Positions 1 through 8,749 of a DNA stretch of 64,000 bases are shown here, one piece after another. The stretch covers positions 21,533,501 to 21,597,500 of the forward strand of contig JARKIP010000023.1 in the NCBI GenBank assembly GCA_029990175.1, written 5' to 3'. This DNA is from Petunia secreta. Lineage: Eukaryota > Streptophyta > Magnoliopsida > Solanales > Solanaceae. The number at the start of each line of letters is the position of its first letter. Position 1 is the first letter of the stretch. The notes below the pieces were generated by a model, which saw only the letters and a list, made by a program, of their open reading frames with translations, was not told where the DNA came from and ran no database searches. The position numbers were made by a program, and so were the translations under genes.

Positions 1-132
1 TCAATCTTAACTATGTTCGAAGTATTTTATTGTAGTTCTTGGAACATCTCAAGGGATGTTTCATGCATCTGATATTATGTTCTTACTACCCTGGTGATTC
101 CTTAAACTAACAAATTTCAAAACATTGTGCAG
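1..132 (+). other. Probable intron or upstream region of the DUF1985-Ulp1 gene
   Basis: No reading frame here belongs to the downstream gene. The stretch ends in a good splice acceptor (TTGTGCAG at 125-132) and contains three GAACAT/ATGTTC motifs at about 13, 42 and 77, as the other introns of this element do. An upstream exon probably lies left of the window. Confidence 0.55.
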
Positions 133-2895
133 CCTGAGTTCGTGCAGCCTGAGTACGTCACCAGTGTCATTCCACCAATGGTGCTGAAGACTTACTTGGA
201 TGAGCATGAGCATTTTCAATCCAAGATAACTGTCCGCTCGTCGCTTATTGGACGAATGCGTGAGTTCAGGATTGTGCTGCGTACAAGTGGTTTGTATGAC
301 AAGTTCAAAAACAGTATCTTTGGCCATTTCTTGGACTTGCCGGAGGAGCCATCGTTTCCAACCAGGTTGGTGCACAATATTCTGCTAAGAAGAGTTTTGT
401 GCAATAAAGAAAAAGAAGCTTGGTTCAATTTCAATGGAGTGCCTGTTCGTTTTGGCCTCCAAGAGTTTGCTTTGATGACAAAGCTGAGATGCCAAGCCTA
501 TCCAAGTGTCCAATGGGAGGCTGCGATCAAAGAGAGGGGCAGGGAGATGTGGGAGTATATCTCAACGGCGTGGGAGGATGGGAAAGCAAGAGCAGTAACT
601 GCTTCCCGGTTGCTGAGTTTGATAGAAAATGAGGAAGTTCCTGAACGGTACAAGTTTGGGCTTGCCATGGCTTGGTTTGTTCACTCAATATTGTGCGCCA
701 AGGACAAAAAAGCTGGTATTGAGGAATTACTGGTCTGTCTTGCATACCTTCCTAATGAATTTGCCAAGTATCCTTGGGGGCGGAAAAGCTTCGAGCTGAC
801 CATTGAGTACCTGACGAAGCCCATGGCTGATCGTGCAGCTAGCAAGGCCAAGGACGGGCCAAATTACAATCTTTATGGGTTTCCTTGGGCATTTGTGGGT
901 TGGGTATTTGAAGCAATACCTTCGCTTCGTCCCAGGGATTTTCCCAAGGAGAGGAGCATGCCAAGGATGCACAGGTGGATCACTGAAAAGAATGAAAGAG
1001 ACTCCCTAAGGCTGTTTGAGAATGTTGCAAAGCCTGTAAGTACTTTACCTACAATTTTCTAAATGTTGGAACATCTGCAATGTCGTTATAATCATTGCTG
1101 TTAATGTTAAGAACGTCTTTTCAGATGTTCGATCACGACAGATATGATGTTTCATTTTTAATGGTGTTAAATGTCGAACAGTAATAATGATGTTCTGAAC
1201 ACTCTTTTATGGTATGTAGGTGGTGCACCCTTTTATTGACCCTATCGATGCAGAGAGGGAAGATGAAACTTTTCAGAATATTGAGCCGTTTGTTGATGGG
1301 GCCGACGAGGTAATTGATCACCTTGTTGTGATATTGGAGGGGGCCAGCTCGATCGTTGGTGGTGATCGAGTGACAGTTTTTAGGAATTGCCCCAGGACCC
1401 CTCCAAGAGAGGTAATTGATGAAGGAAAGGTTGGTGAAGAATTTGTTAGTGGAGGTGTTGGCAGATGTGAAACACAAGTTGGTGATGAGATTGGTGGTAG
1501 GGCTGGTCGTTTTACTGGTGGGCTTTTTAGTGGTAGGGGTTTGTTCGAAGTTGGAGAAAGCTCTAGGAGGAGAGAACAGGAGAATGTGGAGCCTAGTGTC
1601 TGCAGTTGCAAGTGTCACGACTGCCTTCAATGGCGACAGGGACTGGATCAGAAGCTTGATGCGATCCAGCTGTCCCTTGCTAATTTAGTAGCGTCGTCGT
1701 CAAAGAAGAAGCAGCAGCAGCAGCGACCAAAGAGGAATATTTTGTTGTCCAAGATGCTCCAGGCAAAGAAGAACAAAGGAAAGAAGAAAATGACTGCTGC
1801 CAGAATGGCAAGGTTAGTAAAACATCCAATTAGAATCGTTGAACATAAAAGGGACGTTCTTCTATTAAATTTATAAAATTTTTTCAAACATTTATATTTT
1901 GTTTTTTTGGAAATTTAGAGAGAGAGCTCAAGTCAGGCTCCAAAATCTCGGGAGATTGCCAGTGACACTGTACAAGGCACTCGACATTCACAAGAAAGCT
2001 GAATTTGACGCTTTCTTGGAGGAGAAGAAGGAACAAAAGACTGCCTTCCTGTGTCACGATTTTAATTACTTGGATTTTCTGGACTTCCTGGACGTGAAAG
2101 AGTGGATGTGGGATAGCGTAAGTGCATCTCTTTACTTCTATTGTTTTGTCAGTGTTTGGTTTTTATCGAAGAACGAACATTTGTTTCTCCGCTCGGAACC
2201 TGATGGTCCTATGTTCGTTGAACATTCGACTTGCTGGTCCAAACATACAATAGTATGTGTCGACATAGTTTTATTCACAACTTCTAATTTGTTTTATTCT
2301 GCAGTTTATGGATGAGTACCTGGCCTTGATGCGTGTGAGGCATAAGGCTTACCCCCGGCATTATGATAGCTCTGATCTCATCCTCGGCCTTGACAAATAC
2401 CTAGCAGCATATAAGTTTGAGGATACATTCCTTGATTATGCCAGAGGTAAGTCTCCATATCCGGGTGGAAGGAAGTGGGATGGTGTGAAAAGACTCTTTG
2501 CCGTGTATAACATTGAAAGCACGCATTATGTTACATGCGTCTTTTATTTAGAGGAGGCAAGGATCGATGTCTACGACTGCAACATTGGGGTGTACAATGA
2601 AGACCGCTTTGATTCAATAATGGGGCCAATTATGTACATGTTCCCAATATACATCCGGCAGTCGGGGAAATTCAACCACCTCCCTCCTGAAATCCAATCT
2701 ATGGAAATGTGGCCGTACGAGCGCATCCAAGGCCTTCCAAGGAATTTGACTGGTACTGCATGTGGAGCGTATGCCATCATGTTCCTCGAACATTTGCTGT
2801 CCAACACCCCGATGGAAGATCTTTGTGACAATGTGATAGAAGACTGTCTAGTTAAATTTGCTGTGGACATATTCCATGGCAAATTAGTCCCTTAG
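133..2895 (+). CDS. DUF1985-Ulp1 (C48) cysteine protease-like protein of MULE-1, four visible exons
   Basis: The exons I infer are 133-1035, 1220-1812, 1919-2117 and 2305-2895. All three introns are GT-AG and the phases agree, giving about 760 open residues. Exon 1 is a DUF1985 domain (FGHFLDL, LLRRVL, WFNFNGVPVRFGLQEFALMT). Exon 2 is acidic, then Gln/Lys-rich. Exon 4 is an Ulp1-type papain fold: the catalytic His is in THYV, the Asp in VYDC and the Cys in TACGAYA. The Gln that normally precedes the Cys by six or seven residues is missing; the stretch reads PRNLTGTAC. Ulp1 enzymes remove SUMO, but MULE-borne relatives have diverged and the substrate is unknown. DUF1985 also occurs, as I recall, in VANC anti-silencing proteins of VANDAL elements, so a DNA-directed role is possible. 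The true N terminus is probably in an exon left of the window. Confidence 0.85.
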
Positions 2896-3002
2896 TATGG
2901 GTTGTAAAATTTGGATAATTATGTTTTTGTTTTTGATGGGTGTAATATATGGATGATTACCCATTTTTGATGCGTATATATGGCAAATGATGACTATTGT
3001 TT

Positions 3003-3137
3003 TGCATTACACTGAACATCGAGTTTACATTATTAGAACATCTGTATTATGATAAGATTGACTTAAAAATATTAAAAATTATAGACTATAGGAACAACAT
3101 TAGTTATTTTCGGAACATTATTTTGTACGTTCAAATA
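3003..3137. repeat. MULE-1 dispersed 135-bp repeat, copy 1
   Basis: Begins TGCATTACACTGAACATC and ends near ACGTTCAAATA. It is diverged from copies at 4868-5003 and 8583-8718. It lies between the convergent 3' ends of the Ulp1 gene and the basic coiled-coil gene and contains three GAACAT motifs. Confidence 0.8.
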
Positions 3138-3347
3138 GTTTTTAATTTAATGGTTATTTGATGTTCAATATCTAGTAAATAGGGAAACAACAACAGATGT
3201 TCTAAACATTAAAGTTACTTTATACATTGATAATCAAGAACCAGGCGATTCAGCACTTTACAAAAGTATGCTAATTATATTAGCATTTAAGACATTACTT
3301 AATAAACAGTCATATTAACATCCTGGTCAATAATATGCGTTTTCACT

Positions 3348-3890
3348 TCAACGCGATGCAGTCCTTTCTTGATTCAAGGTTGCTATCTGGAGCATGTTCT
3401 TTATCCTCTTTATTTCTTTCAACATCTTTTTGACGTCCCTATTGTAGTATTCGAAGAATTCCTCAAATTTGAACTTCCAACCCCAAACTTCAGCACGAAG
3501 TTGCTCCAAAATATCATTTGCACGTTCTTGTCGTTCAGCAGATGCGTTTCGACTTTTTCTTCCTCCTATTAGCTTGGCTGATCCTCTTCCCGTTTTTCCT
3601 TCTTTTTGCTTGGCTGATCCTCTTCCCTTTCTTCCTTCTTTTTGCATGGCTGACCCTCTTCCCGTTTTTCCTTCGTTTTGCTTGGCTTCACTTCTTCCCG
3701 TTCTTCCTTCGTTTTGTTTGGCTGACCCTCTTCCCGTTCTTCCTTCTTTTTGCTTGGCTTCACCTCTTCCTTCTTGTTTCAATGTTGCTCCCTTTGTCGA
3801 TTTTGGTACTCTTGACGTGGATGCTCTTGTATTTGTTGCTCCTGTTCTTGCAGCAGTAGCAACTATTGAGGAGGAAGGTCGGCGAACCAT
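3348..3890 (-). CDS. Small basic-repeat coiled-coil protein of MULE-1
   Basis: 180 residues. Residues about 35-110 are six imperfect 12-18 residue repeats rich in Lys, Glu, Gly and Arg (core KQKEGRTGRGSA). The C terminus (about 118-170) is a predicted amphipathic helix or coiled coil with a DIL..LRAEVWGW start and a KKMLKEIKRIKNML end. That C-terminal layout resembles the other small coiled-coil proteins of this window. No catalytic motif is visible. The repeat block suggests nucleic-acid or chromatin binding, which is inference. A TATA box lies about 70 bp upstream. It is convergent with the Ulp1 gene. The opposite strand is also open across the repeats; I prefer the minus strand because of the TATA box and the family resemblance. 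Confidence 0.65.
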   Translation of the reverse strand: MVRRPSSSIVATAARTGATNTRASTSRVPKSTKGATLKQEGRGEAKQKEGRTGRGSAKQNEGRTGRSEAKQNEGKTGRGSAMQKEGRKGRGSAKQKEGKTGRGSAKLIGGRKSRNASAERQERANDILEQLRAEVWGWKFKFEEFFEYYNRDVKKMLKEIKRIKNMLQIATLNQERTASR

Positions 3891-3959
3891 TTTTATTTTT
3901 GGCTGAAGATTATAGGTTGTAGTGGTATAGAGTTTTTTGAATTTGAATGGTTTGATCGA

Positions 3960-3967
3960 GTATTTAT
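3960..3967 (-). promoter_or_regulatory. TATA box of the basic coiled-coil gene
   Basis: Minus strand reads CCTATAAATACTC. It lies about 70 bp upstream of the ATG at 3890, a normal plant promoter-to-start distance. Confidence 0.6.
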
Positions 3968-4303
3968 AGGAGAAAAATAGGTAACCGACTTAAGTGTGTT
4001 TTATCCAAAACACTAGCCGTTATATATTTTTTTAAATTTTTGAAGTGACGCTTCGTTGCTTTGCTTCAGATTTGAATTTAAGGGGATAGCCGTTAAGTGT
4101 ATAATGATGAGTAGTTTAAAAAATACCAATAGTCGTAATAGTCTACTGGAAGGCTATAAATAATTTTCAAACATGAAGATCAATTTGAATTATAAACGTC
4201 AAAAACCAATAGACTAATGGAACGAGTATATGATGATTCGTATCGCCATGAAGATGTTCTGACTTCCGCGGGAAGGATTAGGAACCCCTGGTCACAGTTA
4301 AAA

Positions 4304-4330
4304 CACGTGTACTAACCCCAACCATTCAAT
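4304..4330 (+). promoter_or_regulatory. G-box promoter module, copy 1 (inverted partner at 5497-5523)
   Basis: Contains CACGTG followed by ACTAACCCCAACCATTCAAT. The reverse complement matches 5497-5523 at 25 of 27 positions. It lies about 105 bp upstream of the ATG at 4436, the same distance as its partner from the GRF gene start. Confidence 0.7.
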
Positions 4331-4435
4331 GCGAATATGCGCCTCTTTAAATCATCACATATGCAACCGAAAAGGCACCAAGCCTTCTATAAATGTTAAA
4401 TGTCTGCACAACAACAACAAGGCGAAACAAAAACA

Positions 4436-4738
4436 ATGTCTCGCAGAGTAAGGCAACCAAGAGCACCAGAACATGATAGTGGAGTTCCAAGTACTAGTAG
4501 GTTCACTGAAATCGATCATGTCCGTGAAGATATCGCAGATCTGACCTCAGATGTTGATCAGTTTGCAGTATATATAGGAAATGTGGAGGATCAAGTGGAG
4601 CGATTAAGAATTAGGTTCGATGAATTCCGTGAGGATATCAATCTTATTAAGCGTATGCTTCGTGGTATTCAAGCTGCACTCGAGATTGACCCCCAAAACT
4701 ACTCTTCACCACCATGGCCTCCAGCGGAACGCATGTGA
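4436..4738 (+). CDS. Small coiled-coil protein of MULE-1
   Basis: 100 residues from the Met at 4436. An in-frame ATG at 4400 exists, but the TATA box at 4388-4394 is only 6 bp upstream of it, so the transcript should start after it and 4436 is the better start. The N terminus is basic (SRRVRQPRAP). The rest is an acidic to mixed amphipathic helix with HVREDIADLTSDVDQF, then FREDINLIKRMLRGIQ, then a Pro-rich tail (SSPPWPP). The tail layout matches the protein at 8035-8328 (ERIERMLLGLL, then TPPNSP). This looks like one family of transposon-encoded helical proteins. The biochemical role is unknown; oligomerisation through the coil is inference. It is divergent from the basic coiled-coil gene and convergent with the GRF gene. 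Confidence 0.7.
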   Translation: MSRRVRQPRAPEHDSGVPSTSRFTEIDHVREDIADLTSDVDQFAVYIGNVEDQVERLRIRFDEFREDINLIKRMLRGIQAALEIDPQNYSSPPWPPAERM

Positions 4739-4867
4739 AATGAAGAACTATTTCAAGTGTAGTCATTTAAGAAGATTTTCTATATGACTTGAATGTCGTG
4801 TTTAGAACTGTTGTCCTTTAATTTTCAGTACAATCTAGCATGTTTTGAATATTTATGAATGTTATTT

Positions 4868-5003
4868 TGCATTACACTGAACATCCCGTTTGCAGTATTA
4901 GAACATCCGTATGATGATAAATTTGATTTATACACTACAAAAATAATAGGAATTTGGAACGCCATTGATAAATGCTCGAAACATTAACTTAAACGTTCAA
5001 ATA
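4868..5003. repeat. MULE-1 dispersed 135-bp repeat, copy 2
   Basis: Close to copy 3 (8583-8718) along its whole length, starting TGCATTACACTGAACATC and ending ACGTTCAAATA. It lies between the convergent 3' ends of the coiled-coil and GRF genes. Confidence 0.85.
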
Positions 5004-5017
5004 AACAGCAACTGGTA

Positions 5018-5419
5018 TCAAATAAACCTAGCTACAATGAAACCCAAAAAAGCTGCCCAAGACAATAAGAAATACAACTTCCACCGTTGCAATTTAGCCT
5101 CTAACTTGCTGATCTTCAATAAATTTGTAGTATTACAAGCCCCTAATTTGTCAACTTCCTTCAGCAAATTGGCCCTTTCTTCACAAACTTCATCAAGTGA
5201 AATTTTCAACTTGTTTAAAACCAATGTAGTAGGCTGGGGATACTCCTCGTCACACCATTCCCAAAATCCGCAATTGCTACTACCCTTGCGGGGACACTTG
5301 CAAAATTTTCGTCCAGCATTCGACTGTGTGCCCGCCGTGAATTGTATCGCAGGTAAGCCACACCAACATCGACGATTTTGAGAGGAGCTGTGAGAACAAG
5401 TTGATCCTTGATGAGACAT
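5018..5419 (-). CDS. GRF-type zinc-finger protein with coiled coil and C-terminal membrane segment
   Basis: 133 residues. Residues about 17-60 form a GRF zinc finger: CWCG, then GRKFCKCP, then CGFWEWCDEE, matching the family pattern CxC...GRxF..C...CgfF.W.DE. Residues about 68-115 form a heptad-like helix (LNKLKISLDEVCEERANLLKE). The last 20 or so residues are hydrophobic (LYFLLSWAAFLGFIVARFI), a likely tail-anchor membrane segment. GRF fingers bind single-stranded nucleic acid in APE2 and TOP3A. Short GRF plus coil plus membrane proteins are common in plant genomes and often sit in transposons. What this one does for the element is unknown. A TATA-like TTATAAGTTAT is near 5465-5475, and a G-box module at 5497-5523 is shared with the gene at 4436. 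Confidence 0.8.
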   Translation of the reverse strand: MSHQGSTCSHSSSQNRRCWCGLPAIQFTAGTQSNAGRKFCKCPRKGSSNCGFWEWCDEEYPQPTTLVLNKLKISLDEVCEERANLLKEVDKLGACNTTNLLKISKLEAKLQRWKLYFLLSWAAFLGFIVARFI

Positions 5420-5496
5420 GGTTGAGTTAAGAAGAAGACGAGGTAAAGGGGGTCCCTAGGGATAACTTATAACAATAATGGGAAAAGACCTAATTA

Positions 5497-5523
5497 ATTG
5501 AATGGTTGGGGTTATTCCACGTG
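5497..5523 (-). promoter_or_regulatory. G-box promoter module, copy 2, upstream of the GRF gene
   Basis: Inverted 27-bp partner of 4304-4330 ending in CCACGTG. It lies about 80-105 bp upstream of the GRF gene ATG. Confidence 0.7.
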
Positions 5524-5708
5524 TTATAAGATAATAGAACGGGTTGGGATTAATGTAAGTTGTGTGGAGCAGGTCGCTCCACGTATTTAAAACGGGTTGC
5601 TCCAATTTTTTTAGCATTAGAAAACCATGTTCGGCACGTAGAAGAGATTGTTCTAATATCTATAAACAAATGTATCCGTTGTATTAGTACTACAAACACC
5701 AAAAAAAA

Positions 5709-6470
5709 TTCCAAAGATTGATGCAAAAACATCTAATTTAAGTTACGAACGTTGGTTTATATGTTCAGTTCATAGTAGGTGCCTAATTTAATATGTAGTG
5801 TTCCAACCTTTAATATGGTTGTAATAAGAAACTATATAACATGAAAAGATTAATAAGTCTTTATATTTGAGGTTAAGTCATCATTATATAGATTATCCAT
5901 TAGTTAGAACAACATCTAATGAAATACTCAATAACTTAGTAAGTGTTTCATTTGATATAACTAAGTAATCGCTTTCAATAGATATAAATGAGTATACTCT
6001 AGTAGAACTTTTATGAGTAAACACTTCCAATAGACATACTATTGATGTAGTCACCTTAAATACACATAATATTGAGTAATCTCTTTGAATATACATAAAT
6101 TTCCAAAGATTGATGCAAAAACATCTAATTTAAGTTACGAACGTTGGTTTATATGTTCAGTTCATAGTAGGTGCCTAATTTAATATGTAGTGTTCCAACC
6201 TTTAATATGGTTGTAATAAGAAACTATATAACATGAAAAGATTAATAAGTCTTTATATTTGAGGTTAAGTCATCATTATATAGATTATCCATTAGTTAGA
6301 ACAACATCTAATGAAATACTCAATAACTTAGTAAGTGTTTCATTTGATATAACTAAGTAATCGCTTTCAATAGATATAAATGAGTATACTCTAGTAGAAC
6401 TTTTATGAGTAAACACTTCCAATAGACATACTATTGATGTAGTCACCTTAAATACACATAATATTGAGTA
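5709..6470. repeat. Tandem duplication, unit 392 bp
   Basis: Positions 5709-6078 and 6101-6470 appear identical over 370 bp (I saw no mismatch by eye), separated by 22 bp. The unit includes ATGTTC and AACGTT motifs of MULE-1. Identity implies a very recent duplication or gene conversion, or an assembly artefact. Confidence 0.9.
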
Positions 6471-6960
6471 TTACAATCAATACTTGTATGATTTGAAGTC
6501 TTAGTTGTTGTAGATACACGAAGAATGCCTGTAATTGAGCTACACATAGATTGCAAGATCAGCAAATAGATTAATAATGTGTCTATCTAGTGATATAACG
6601 TCCAATCTATGCTACAATTCGTTATAATACACTTCTTAATGTTTAAAATTGTTAATTGATATAGAATCAACCCTACACTCCTTATCCAAACAACCTAATA
6701 ATTACATTTTGGTAAAATTAACGACATATATTTTGGTTTACTTACACATAGCATGTTTTGGAATCTTACTAAACTACTAAATCATTGTTTATGCATTTTA
6801 AATGATCCTTATATTAGTATTTATCAACTAATCCTCAACGGTACAAAAACAACATCAGTATGAAGATCCAGAACAGACTTGCGACGTTCAAGAATGTTCC
6901 AAAAAAGGTTCAGAACATGAGAATGAATGTTCTCTAAATATTAGGAATTTTTGCTGTTTG

Positions 6961-7016
6961 GGGTGAGGGTTAGGGTTATGTTTTGGGGTTCAGGGTTAGG
7001 GTTAGGGTTAGGGTTT
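6961..7016 (+). repeat. Telomere-like repeat (GGGTTA)n
   Basis: The run AGGGTTAGGGTTAGGGTT at about 6993-7016 is preceded by degenerate copies from 6961. The unit is the six-base TTAGGG, not the seven-base TTTAGGG usual in most plants. Confidence 0.75.
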
Positions 7017-8034
7017 AAACATCATTTATTATGTTTTGAACGTGCAAAAGGTACTTTTTATTTTGAGCAAACGAGTTTCATTTTAAAAACGTGTACTAAT
7101 TGATTATTATGTTTGGCACGTTCAGAAGAACGTTCTAATATCTCAAAAAAGAAATGTACACCAGCCCCGGGCTCGATTTTATACAAAAATGGGACGCGCG
7201 TGGAAATCGGAACAAAAAAAAGGTGGGGCCTTAATGGCAATTATGACAACCCCAACAGTGAAGTTTTAATTAAAAATGCGGCTGATCAGTCTTATCAATT
7301 CAATCATTTCAAACATCGAACACCCGCCCCTTTCTTCTCTTACACACTTCTCGAGTCTTCTTCTTGAGTCTTCTATTTCGTCGCCAGCCATCTACATAAT
7401 GTTCTCCGGCAACATCTAAAGGTAAATTTTGTACTATATTGATGTTTTCAAGTGAATCGGGGTTTATTGTTTTGCTATTTGGCTATTTCGATAAAGCTAG
7501 GGTTTTTACCCCTTCTTTCTGGTTCTGGACTGAAATTCTCGTGAAAATCTCTGCTTTTTGTTGATTTTTTCGTCAAATCTCCCAAAACAGTGCTGTGTAC
7601 TGTTGTTGTTGTTGTACAAATAGCGGCTTTTGCATGTTTGTGTTAATAACGATTTTAAGGCCAAACTCCTTCTGCTATGTCAAACATCTTCATACTGTAC
7701 TCTGAACTTTTGTTAGCATGTTTCAACTTGCTGATGCATTTTAGATGGGAGTTGTTAAAATATGTGCTAGCATGTTTACATTAATAACGATTTCAAACAT
7801 CTTCATACGGTGCTTGGAACGTGGTTTAGAATGTTTCAAGTTGCTGATGAAGTTTAGGCGTTCACTTACGTAGTGGAAGTATTATCAACTTAACACATAA
7901 TCTGATAATTTTCATTCATACTTAAGGAATCAAAATACATGTACAAAAGTACTTGACAAAATGCTTGACAAAAGTACTAGATATAATGCTTAGACAAAAG
8001 TACTAGTACTAGATATAATGCTTATATAAAAGTT

Positions 8035-8328
8035 CTAGTTGTCAGCATTGGGAGAATTTGGAGGAGTAGCAAACTGCTCCGGATTCATCCCTTGATGGAT
8101 AAGGAGTCCCAAAAGCATTCTTTCAATACGCTCCCAGCACTGAACTAACACTTGCCTCATGCTCCATACATCAGCAGATAAGCGGTCCACAGAATGGTTG
8201 ATTGCAGTGATGTTAGTTTGTATACCGGCAATATCCCAGGCGATGTTTCCATAATGTTCGTTATGGTCAGGTTCGTCGGCTGGGGCATAGTGGCCATTAG
8301 CGACAACTTCGTTTTGGTTATTTTCCAT
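8035..8328 (-). CDS. Small coiled-coil protein of MULE-1, downstream of the transposase
   Basis: 97 residues. The N terminus is polar (MENNQNEVVANGHYAPADEP). Residues about 35-78 are an amphipathic helix with DRLSADVWSMRQVL and ERIERMLLGLL. The tail is Pro/Asn-rich (FATPPNSPNADN). It shares the DxW..R....R......LL pattern and the PP tail with the proteins at 3348-3890 and 4436-4738, and with remnants in MULE-2 at 62748-63021. The TATA box (minus CTATAAATAC) lies about 85 bp upstream. It is on the same strand as the transposase, about 420 bp beyond its stop, with its own promoter, so it is a separate gene. Function unknown. Confidence 0.7.
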   Translation of the reverse strand: MENNQNEVVANGHYAPADEPDHNEHYGNIAWDIAGIQTNITAINHSVDRLSADVWSMRQVLVQCWERIERMLLGLLIHQGMNPEQFATPPNSPNADN

Positions 8329-8409
8329 TTGTGTCTGTTGTCTATGAAGAAATTTGTCTAATTCAAGTAGGAGGATAATTGTGTGTATGGAGGGACAAGG
8401 AAATGTTTG

Positions 8410-8417
8410 TATTTATA
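8410..8417 (-). promoter_or_regulatory. TATA box of the 8035-8328 gene
   Basis: Minus strand reads CATCTATAAATACAAAC, about 85 bp upstream of the ATG at 8328. Confidence 0.6.
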
Positions 8418-8582
8418 GATGATAAAAAACATAAAAAACACCAAAAGGCGTGATATGAACATTGAAAAGACGTTCACTACTCTCTAGGTGATGTATCTGG
8501 ATTAATTAATGCCTTTTCGTATGCAGGTTTTGGGGGATGCTTGCACGAGGCAACCCTTCGCTTGATCAATCAGCATGACTAT

Positions 8583-8718
8583 TGCATTACACTGAACATC
8601 CCGTTTGCAGTATTAGAACATCTGTATGATGATCAATTTGAATTATATACTACAAAAATGACAGGAATTTGGAACTCCATTGATAAATGCTCGGAACATT
8701 AAGTTAAACGTTCAAATA
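8583..8718. repeat. MULE-1 dispersed 135-bp repeat, copy 3
   Basis: Starts TGCATTACACTGAACATC, ends ACGTTCAAATA, and lies just beyond the 3' end of the transposase gene. Confidence 0.85.
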
Positions 8719-8749
8719 TAAAAATATATAAAATTGTCAAGATTAAAAT

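Larger units (their letters stand above)
5524..8034. other. AT-rich noncoding interior of MULE-1
   Basis: No credible coding region. It holds a short perfect hairpin at 5564-5582 (GTGGAGC, 5-nt loop, GCTCCAC), the 392-bp tandem duplication, a telomere-like run, a CT-rich stretch at 7321-7380 followed by a possible splice donor at about 7421 (looks like a leftover 5' leader), and two related roughly 110-bp segments at about 7630-7855. GAACAT and AACGTTC motifs recur throughout. Confidence 0.6.

Noticed and set aside
3469..3906. Plus-strand frames rich in Leu, Phe and Pro opposite the basic coiled-coil gene
   Set aside because: They are the mirror of a purine-rich repeat; the minus strand has the TATA box and the family-like helix.
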